A DNA stretch of 64,000 nt from assembly GCA_015143295.1 (NCBI GenBank), contig CM026556.1, positions 15,438,547 through 15,502,546 of the forward strand. Direction: 5' to 3'. The DNA is from Tetracentron sinense. Taxonomy: Eukaryota; Streptophyta; Magnoliopsida; Trochodendrales; Trochodendraceae. Below, in pieces: positions 56,131 to 64,000 of the stretch. Below the pieces are notes generated by a model that ran no database searches, was not told where the DNA came from, and was given only the letters and a program-made list of their open reading frames with translations. How positions within the stretch are numbered: the first letter of the stretch is position 1; each line of letters begins with the position of its first letter. A program made the position numbers and the translations under genes.

Positions 56131-57250
56131 AAAAGGAGAATAAGTGAAATAACATAGTGGTGACCATTAGGGCTGTCAAAGAGTTGAGCCAGGCCAAGGC
56201 CTAGGTTTACTGGGCCCAACCCTCATTCACCGGGGTGAGGCCCTAGCCCAGCCCTAGCCCTCAGAGGGCTTGAACTGGCTAGGCCCAAGACCTACCCTCA
56301 AGGGCTAGGGCCACTCTAGGGTCGGGCTAGGGCCGAAAGAACATAAAAATATAATGTTATAACAATTTGTTCTAAATTGATTGCTAATCTGAAGTAAAAT
56401 TCTCCTACTATATTTGGGCTTGGGACCAACAATGCAATTCAAAGATCACAACGATGGAGTTTTAGTACTCTGCAAAATCAATGGTGACTTCTCCAAGAAG
56501 ATGACCTTTTGATGAGCCCTACAAGAATGCATAAAATTAGAGCACACAAGCAAAAACCTAGCAGAAGAAAATAAGAAAAAGAAACACCAAAAGAGATTGA
56601 CATTGTTTTACATGAATTGGTAGATTTTCCCATGATAGGCATAGGCCCTATCATGGGGGATACTAATCCTACCGATGATTAGAGGATATTTGGCCTCCAA
56701 TATGTAAAGATCAAAGCCGTGGCCAACTCAGAAAGGTAAAAATTTAACGGATTTCTAGCAGTTTGATGGAGGTGGTTCCAACTGCCATCAAGGGACTCCA
56801 AGATATTGATCGAATATGTTGTATCCTCCTTCACCACAATCATGGAAACCGAACTCTCAGTTGCAAGTGGTGGAAGCCATGAAGCAGTAGTCATCCCAGA
56901 GAAAGAACAATATGAGTTTCAATTTTAATCTAAAATATTCAGAAAACCCTAACCTAGAGAAGGAGAGGGAGAGGGAGAGGGAGAGGGAGAGGGATTTGAG
57001 GAAATAGTCACCGAAACCTTAGCTAAAATAGAGAAAATTTTAGGAGAACTTTCTGTTCGACGGGCTTTGAAGGAGGTCGAACTGGCGAAAACACTATTGG
57101 GAGAGATTGGGTCGAGAGGGAGAGAGGCGTATGATAATCTGAGGATTGAGATCGGGTTTAGTTAAGTAAATGGGACTAAAAACGACGGCTATTGTTTGTC
57201 ATTAATATCACAACGGCCACAAACGGTTGTTTTTAGCGAAACGACGGTCA
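56131..57250. other. Background sequence with purine repeats and one weak ORF
   Basis: A GC-rich segment (56170-56335) repeats GGGCTAGGGCC-like words and starts TAGGGCTGTCAA, reminiscent of hAT-type ends, but no partner end was found. A (GAGAGG)n tract lies at 56958-56994. A 71-codon minus ORF (56894-56679, MTTASWLPPLATESS) follows that CT-rich leader in sense but matches nothing I know. Confidence 0.3.
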
Positions 57251-59149
57251 TATAAGAAAATGATAACCACCAAAGGAGTATATGGTGATGTGGTGTAGAC
57301 TTCAGGCTGTCGATGTGCCATAAATCATATTTGATAACAATTAAGTGGTAAATTTCAAAAGATACAATGTACTTGAAAGGTCATTTACAGATTTATTGTC
57401 CATTAGATTGACACTTTAGACAATGTAGATAAGAGGTATTGATTTGCAACATCATGATACATATAAATAATAGAAAACTTAAAAAGAATGATAAGGTTGC
57501 AAACCACTTACATCACGATGAATTATAAATAGAAATGGAAGTAGAAGAATGAATGACATTACAATCAACATGTTGGTTTGAAGGTTAGGTAATACCTGTT
57601 ATTTCTTGGGTGATAGTGTGCTAGAGGATTCTTAATGCAAGTGCACATATCACTCCACTTAGAATGATTTTTCATATTATTAGTGCTTACAACGAACAAT
57701 TAAATTTGGATTTTTTTAGAAAATAATTTGATGCGATTCTCACATCCTAAACCATAAAATATGACAACTTACCGATCAAAGAAAAAAAACCTACACCATA
57801 AAATACAACAAATGAAATGTTTATCCGACTCAAGTAAAGTACAAAAATAGCCTTCTATTGTTGCTTAAGGCAATTCTCAGTTATACAAAATTGCTACTTC
57901 AAAATGGATGACAGTTACCTATCACTATGGCTTAAATACTCTAGAAATCTGCAGTAACATTTGATTTTTTTATTAATATCTAGACATGCGCATTAATAGT
58001 TCACATCATTAGAAGCAAATAGAAACATGTGTTGTATGGTGCTTTCCTATAGGGACCTACCGGCCCACAACAATCAGTAATTGCTAATAGCTTTTGTGTC
58101 ACCAACATCATTTAAGGCTCTAAATATATCAATTCAAAATGACAATTTTTTTTAATATCATGTAACATAGTGTACAATATCTAAGTTCTACAAATATGAT
58201 ACATTACGAAAAGGTACCACAAAGGGGTCTAGTTCATGGCATTCCTACTTTATCGTTTCGATTTATCGTTGATGTAACACTTGGTTTTAAAAAATAAACC
58301 TTCAATATGGTCAGAATAGATAGCAATTAGCTGAAAGATAACTTTTTAGTGGACTCAATAACTTGAAGGTTCTCAGTCTAAAAATGTAACCACAATTTTA
58401 GTAATAAATTTGTAGGATCCATAACAATAACAGTGAAGGAAAATTAAAGGGGTACTTGGTTTCGGACCTCAATCAAAGACCTAACCTTTAAGTCAAAAAT
58501 CCAAACTTAGGAACTTAAATTCCCAACTTCCAAAATGAAATCAATGGAAGAGGTACTTGGTTTTGGACCTCAATCATACATTGGCCATCACTTACAGAAA
58601 TCGATAAAATTGTCCAAATTGTTTACAAGAAACCTAGTATAAATCATGAAAACATGAAGAAAAAAGAATTTGGGCAACCCACAAACAAATTGGGCAAACC
58701 CATGCTAAATCTCTAAGAAAGAAGAAGATGAATACTGTTAAAACTTTGAAAAGAGAAATACAACAACACCGAAAAAAAATCTGCCAAATCACAAGTAACC
58801 AAATGAAGCCTGTAAATTCTGGGATAAAAAATAATAAAAATCCACAAACATATTCTACAAACCCAACTTTCATGATTTCCAGTCAAAACAAAAAAATCCT
58901 CCTCGACCAAATTACAACAAGAGTGCGAGAGAGAGACAAATAGAAGGAAGGATGATAGAGATGGAGAAGGAAGAGATTGAGACTTACCTATTGTGGAGAG
59001 ATGTTGCCGGTGGGATTCCTACGAATAGCATTTGGGGTTTGTTTTCAAGCCCTAACTCACCTCCCCAAAATAATGGATTAGGTTTTAAAAAAATAGTTAA
59101 AATGCTTATACATAAAGGGTATAAAAGACTTTTCTCATTGTGAGGGTAT
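57251..59149. other. AT-rich non-coding background
   Basis: No gene seen. A direct repeat GGTACTTGGTTT(C/T)GGACC occurs at 58451 and 58552. Short ORFs near 58640-59143 show no domain and no consistent codon signal. Confidence 0.5.
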
Positions 59150-59154
59150 AAATG
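59150..59154. repeat. Target-site duplication AAATG (left) of the solo LTR
   Basis: Identical to 62240-62244. Confidence 0.93.
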
Positions 59155-59767
59155 TGTAGCACCCCGAATTTCAGATGCACTGTTCATGTGAATAGGGCAA
59201 TGAATAGTGCCATGAACAATATCTACGGCTGAATGCCTAAGGTATGGTCTTGAACGATTCTCAACGAAAATGAGGGATTGGTTTTCAACTTTGTTTGAAC
59301 AATATATATTAATGTGTATGAAGGCCTTAGCAACGTTTTCATAGGTTATGGGTGTTGAGAATAAAAGGTGGAAAAGGTTCTAGGTGTTAAAAAGAGGGAA
59401 GTCTCTACATGACCTCCACTTGAGGGAAGTCTAGTTTTCTCACCTCTTATTGGAATCAAGTGATTCTTGAGTCATTAGAACCGTATTGGAACCCCTTCGA
59501 GGTTCATGTTTAACGTTTTTCCATATTTTGATCCTAAGATAAGTCAAATGTGAGTTTTCCATCATTGTTCTGTTGAATTTTTTGACATAGTCACTTTATA
59601 GCCACTTTGCTCCATGAATAAAGAAGAATTGGACGATTCTAACATGCTAGAATTGTTCCTTTTCAAATGACGAATCCAATGCAAGTTGAATCGTCAAAAT
59701 CCGACAAACGAGTCAAAAGTTATGGCCAAAATATCAAGATAAGGAAAATCAGCAAAATGGGCAAACC

Positions 59768-59915
59768 ACAGACCAACCAGTCGACTGCTCTCACTACCGG
59801 TCGACCGCTCGCCTACCGATCGACTGCTCGACCCACTGGTCAACCGGTGTCACACTAAAATATGTATGGGAGAATTTTCCTGTGAGGGGTTTTTGGACCG
59901 ATCGACCGCTCCTCG
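59768..59915 (+). promoter_or_regulatory. CGGTCGACCG-type palindrome array in the solo LTR
   Basis: Sites such as CCGGTCGACCGC, ACCGATCGACTGC and ACCGATCGACCGC, about 70 nt upstream of the TATA box, on both sides of the shared spacer at 59859-59894. Confidence 0.7.
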
Positions 59916-61004
59916 GGTATTTTGCCTAATTTGGTTGGTTTTACCAAATCATTGAGGGTAGGTTGGTCATTTGACCTCACCTTTATCTATATACACCCAA
60001 TTTCGTGGGTTGAGGGTTTCATAAACCCTCAAGCTTGCATTTGAGAGAGATTAGAGAGGAAGAAGAGGGAAGAAGCTAGGGTTTGCTCAAGTAGGGTTGG
60101 GTGATCAAGGGGGAGCTTGGATATTTTCTTCAAGGTTGGGAAATTCAATCTCCAAGCTTGAATCTCTTTCCTTAAGTCCCCACAAGTTATTCTCCAATCT
60201 TAAAGGTTTGTACACCCTCCTAGTTAACATTAGGAGTAACCTAGGTTTTCTTTCACATTAATTATGATTTGAGCATGATTACTTTAAATTCTTATCTTAA
60301 AACCAAGGATTTCCTAAATTACTACAAGATAAACTAAAGATGGAAAGATGGATGGAATGTGTGGGTGTTGAGGCAATTGGATGCCGTGTAGTGGTGATGT
60401 GTGTGATGAAAATGGTGGAAGGGCATTGTACTCATAATGAATACACCCATGTGTTTGATGAAATGTTGGAATGAGAAATTATGAAATAAAGGATTTTTAA
60501 AATGTGAACATTACATGTTTGATAAAATGCATGAATGAGTTGAAAAACCTAAGACTAAGGGAACATGAATAAAGCTTTGAAGAAATGTTGCATGTAAGGT
60601 GTTTGATGTAATGTATGTGTGGAATGTGGAACAAAAGTTAAGAGATATGAACTAGGGATCTTTCCCCAAAAATTTAGTAAACATGAAAATATGCTTTATG
60701 AGTTTCCTAATTCTCATGTGCCTATAATTGTTGAAATGCTATATGTTGCCTCAATCTTTTCATGTCATCACTATGTTCACAAATTGTCACACACCATATG
60801 TATGCATGCATGGACTGAGGATTTCAAGTGTATGTATATAAGAAACAACAAGAACAAGAAATGTGATTCATGAAACAAATGATAAAGCCGAACATCGGGC
60901 CGGTCAAGGGTAGGGCATACCCTAGGATATGTCATACCTGGCTCACAAGGAAAACAAGACAAGAACAAGTCAAGAAGAAAATTAAGAAACGTAAATCATG
61001 GAAG

Positions 61005-61497
61005 GATGTTAGTGTACTAAGACCAGGTACGGGAACTAACATCTGTTCCCCAGCAAGCATGAAAATGTGTTAATGTACCAAGACTAGGTATGAGCATTAA
61101 CATCTGTTTCCAAGACATGATAAAGAATTATGGAAGGATGTTAGTGTACTAAGACCAAGTACAGGCACTATCCTCTGTTCCCTAGTAAACATGAGTCGAT
61201 GTCAGTATAATTAGACCAGGTATGAGTACTTGCATCTGTCTCCAAGTTAAATGAAAAATATGAAAGTATGCTAGTGTACTAAGACCAGGTACAGGCACTA
61301 GTATATGTTTCCAAGAGAAGCATGAAAGGGTGTTAATGTACCAAGACTAGGTACGGGCATTAACATCTGTTTCCAACAAGTATGAGAGGATACTAGTATA
61401 CTAAGACCATGTATAGATACTAGTATCTGTCTCCAAGCAAGAATAAAGAAATATGGAAGGATGACAGTGCACTAAGACCAGGTACAGGCACTATCAT
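61005..61497 (+). repeat. Tandem array of eight hairpin-forming units in the solo LTR
   Basis: Units of about 60 bp. Stem pairs: GATGTTAGT/ACTAACATC (61005-61043), TGTTAATG/CATTAACA (61068-61102 and 61331-61365), GATACTAGTAT/ATACTAGTATC (61389-61427). The loop AAGACCAGGTA is more constant than the stems. Confidence 0.88.
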
Positions 61498-62239
61498 CTG
61501 TTCTCATGCAAGCAAGATTGTAAGAAACTCATGAACAAGTTAACAAGAAGACATGCATAATTCTCGCAAGAAAAGAACAAATCTAATAAGATGTGTAAAG
61601 TAACTACTAGATGCATGAGAAATATAAGGAACTCACGAGGTAAAGGAAAACACATTGGGTTAAAGCATGATCTAATATGATATGTTCAAGTTTACATTGT
61701 TATTTTGTCTTAGCTTTCGCACTCTAATTTTGCATATGTGATAATGAACTGTACCATGCATGTTATATTATCGTTATTACTATTGTTAGCTAGGGGCTTG
61801 TACTCGCTAAGTATTCTATATATGCTCAGCCGTACATTTTATGTCGGTAGGTACGCTATACGATATATGTACCTGGTTCTTAGGATTGAGGTAGTTCATG
61901 GAGAGCAGAAGCTTATTCGGATTGTCATCCAGATGTTAGAGGGTTTTGACAGGTGACCTCATGGTTGGGTTGAGTAGAGGGAGAGAGATGTATTTTGGGT
62001 TTTTATTTTCAGGGATATGTGTATCACTTGAGTTGGTAACTCGAGTTATGGATTTTATGTACATGTCTTAGTTTATCTTCAGTTATTGTAATCAATTGCA
62101 CTTGGAATATAGTTAAGATATTAAAGAAATTTTTAGTTCACTATTTAGCTTGCCTTATATGCTTCTGCAGGATGGTTGTTGTATTAAGTAACGAGCCTAA
62201 ATATCGCCTAACTCCTAGGGGGTATTTTGGGGCGTTACA

Positions 62240-62244
62240 AAATG
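62240..62244. repeat. Target-site duplication AAATG (right) of the solo LTR
   Basis: Identical to 59150-59154. Confidence 0.93.
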
Positions 62245-63560
62245 ACTTTTCATATTTTGTTTACTTTACAAAAATGCCCTTAAAAGGTATTTTATTTTTG
62301 AAGGGTATAAATGTCTTTTGACGTTTTTCTTAAACTACAAAAATGCCATTAAGAAGGTTATATTAGACTTTTCACAGTTTTTTTAATTACACAATTGCCA
62401 TCCGAACCCTGCATGGTAAATTCTTTGGGTTTACGTCCGTTTTGGTCAATTTTTTCGATTCCAAGCATTCTGCGGTAGTTGTTCCTAAAACATTCCCGAA
62501 GCCAACTTGCTCAAGGGAGAGTATAAGTTAGCTCGAGTGAGTACCACAAAGAAAGTTATTGGAGTAACTTTCATCCTCTCTATATGTTGGGTTGCCTATA
62601 TGTTCAAATCGTTCCTTAGAACGAATGAAGGTCTTAGATGTTGATCGATTGTGTTGGATCGTGGATCATGTCTACTAGGGATCATCTATTGATCATCGGA
62701 GCCACTACGATGGAGATCGAAATTTCGGGTTTGTGGTTTGCAAACGCTAAGAACTTGTATTGAGGGTCGTTGTGTTTAGTCGATTGGGTAAGGTTTGTAT
62801 TCTGTTTCTTTTGTCATAGTGATCATCACTTTTGGTGGACAAGGTCTCTTAGTTTTTTCTAAAAGAGTTTCCACGTATAAATCTATATGTCTTACGGTTT
62901 GTGGGTTGTCTCAAATTTAACTTAATCTAAAAATCTATAAATAATCCTTAGTAGACATATTCATCCCATCTAGGTCTTGTGACCTCATAGTAAAGGGTAT
63001 TTTCAAAATGGGAAGGCACGTACCAAGGTTTTTGACTAATGGTTTGTGCATTCACTCAAGCCAACCTAGGCTCGCTGCGAGACGATATATTTCTAGAAAT
63101 GGGACCTGTTTTGCTCTGGGATAACTGACATACATGATATATTCTTGATGAGAAAATGAGCAGAGCATAGCTGTTCGAAAGAGACTGATCTTGCTAGAGC
63201 AAAAACCTTGTTTGGAAATCTCGCTCAATTGGCTAGAGCAAGGCGATTGGGTTTTGACTGAATTGGGTTTAGGTTGGATTGAGCTGTTGATAGGGGTTGA
63301 ATTAGTCGGAGGTTCCTTGGAGCTTTGAAGGAAATAGGAGAGGAGTTTGGGGTGCAAAAATTGGGTGTTTACATGTCTCACAAACAGTACTCCTAAGCAC
63401 AAGCTTAAACTTGTATATCATTAATGCCCCTTGAAAAACAGCCTTAGACATCAGTCTAAATTGTCTGGCGTGCATGCCAAGCAAGTCCTAAAATTCCAAG
63501 CGCATACTCCACCTGGGAGACATGTAATACTTCCTCCACAACACGACTATGAACTATGTC
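62245..63560. other. Background sequence with a degraded copia LTR fragment
   Basis: AT-rich to about 62400. The part around 62820-62940 (AAAAGAGTTTCCACGTA, then ATCTATATGTCTTACGGTTTG) parallels U5 of the E4 LTR (AAAGGGTTTCCACGTAAAAA), suggesting a truncated Sirevirus-like LTR on the plus strand. Nothing recognisable at 62990-63560. The 116-codon minus ORF at 63402-63052 has no domain I know. Confidence 0.4.
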
Positions 63561-63565
63561 GATTT

Positions 63566-63998
63566 GCAGTAGCTTGTGCTACAAGGGGGTGTGTGTGCGT
63601 GTGATAGTGTGTTATGTTTACGTCTCATAAAAAAAAACCTATAAAACTTAGTCCCACATCAGTGGGTTAGGTCTTCTTTTTTTCCCTTATAAAGCACTAC
63701 CTCCCTCTCTTTTTTGAGAGGGTTGTGTGGTTGCGGTAGCTTGTGTTACAAGGGTGTGTGTGCGTGTGATAGTGAGTGTGTGTTATGTTTACCTTTAAAC
63801 AACAAAACGTTTAAACTTAGTCCCACATCGGTGGCCAGGTCTCCTTGTGTACCTTATAAAGGACCACCTCCCTCTCTCTTTTGAGACGATTGCATGGTTG
63901 CGGTAGCTTGTGGTACAAGGGTGTGCTGCGTGTCATAGTTTGTGAGTGTTATGTTTACCTCTAATAAAAAAAACTATGTGAATTGTAAACCATGCTCA
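63566..63998 (+). repeat. 167-bp tandem repeat with snRNA-type promoter motifs, at least 2.6 copies
   Basis: Units start at 63566, 63733 and 63900. The first two complete units hold AGTCCCACATCA or AGTCCCACATCG (from 63650 and 63819) followed after 25 and 23 nt by TTATAAAG (63687-63694, 63854-63861). RTCCCACATCG is the upstream sequence element of plant snRNA and 7SL genes. No snRNA or 7SL body was recognised downstream. The array continues past the window. Confidence 0.7.
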
Positions 63999-64000
63999 GA

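Larger units (their letters stand above)
59155..62239 (+). mobile_element. Solo LTR, Tekay-like Ty3/gypsy (3085 bp), TSD AAATG
   Basis: Starts TGTAGCACCCCGAATTTC and ends TTTTGGGGCGTTACA. Flanked by exact AAATG. Contains the conserved block (59668-59731), a palindrome array (59768-59915) with the GTATGGGAGAATTTTCC spacer, TATA CTATATAC (59987-59994), a hairpin (about 60906-60937) and a hairpin array (61005-61497). The array family is shared with E3, so this is a related family. Confidence 0.94.

Noticed and set aside
56165-56340. Possible hAT element (TAGGGCTGTCAA end with GGGCCGGGC-type subterminal words)
   Set aside because: No matching inverted end or 8-bp TSD found downstream, so only mentioned in the background entry.
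57160-57245. Possible small MITE with ACTAAAAACGACGG and CCGTTT-like inverted words
   Set aside because: Inverted arms are short and no TSD could be matched.
63052-63402. 116-codon minus-strand ORF
   Set aside because: No recognisable domain, low-complexity Ser/Pro content, and in degraded repeat background.
63566-63998. 7SL or U6 gene
   Set aside because: Promoter motifs fit but the expected RNA body was not seen downstream of either TATA motif.

Overview
This 64-kb window is retrotransposon-dominated nuclear DNA from a flowering plant, probably pericentromeric or otherwise heterochromatic. It holds at least eight LTR-retrotransposon insertions, several nested, and no convincing intact host gene. 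Primer-binding sites complementary to plant initiator tRNA-Met, Sirevirus-type Ty1/copia Gag, chromodomain-bearing Ty3/gypsy polyproteins of the Tekay/Del type, and many C-to-T type nonsense codons (CAG to TAG, CGA to TGA, TGG to TAG or TGA) point to an old, methylated plant genome. The species cannot be named from the sequence.

Layout. 1-6033: Sirevirus-like Ty1/copia element on the minus strand (5' LTR 4823-6033; the other end lies left of the window). 6034-6723 and 15713-25494: 3' region and LTR (23392-25494) of a probable Tat-lineage Ty3/gypsy element rich in minisatellites. It is interrupted by E1, a complete but heavily mutated Tekay-type element (6729-15707, TSD TGCAC), and by a solo LTR (19068-21516, TSD GAAGA). 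25495-26219 and 32464-36004: 3' part of another Tekay element (A), split by the Tat insertion and by E4, a gag-only Sirevirus (26220-32463). 36005-37507, 55607-59154 and 62245-63998: older background sequence. It is split by E3, a gag-only Tekay relative on the minus strand (37513-55601), and by a solo LTR (59155-62239, TSD AAATG). E2 (38454-48709, minus, TSD AAAAC), the best preserved element with only two nonsense codons, sits inside the left LTR of E3.

How the parts work. Autonomous elements encode Gag (capsid and zinc-knuckle nucleocapsid), protease, reverse transcriptase, RNase H, integrase and, in the gypsy elements, a C-terminal chromodomain. E3 and E4 keep LTRs, PBS, PPT and gag but have lost all of pol, so they could only have moved with enzymes supplied in trans.

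Main unusual signals. (1) A GT-AG intron, phase-conserved in E1 and E2 and with its donor conserved in E3, separates gag from pol in the Tekay-type elements, so splicing seems to decide Gag versus Gag-Pol. (2) A promoter module of about 60 nt flanked by CGATCG palindromes is shared by the Ty1/copia LTR and by Ty3/gypsy LTRs. (3) Nearly every LTR family has a palindrome or inverted-repeat array just upstream of its TATA box. (4) Minisatellites downstream of the TATA box form hairpins whose stems show compensatory changes between units.
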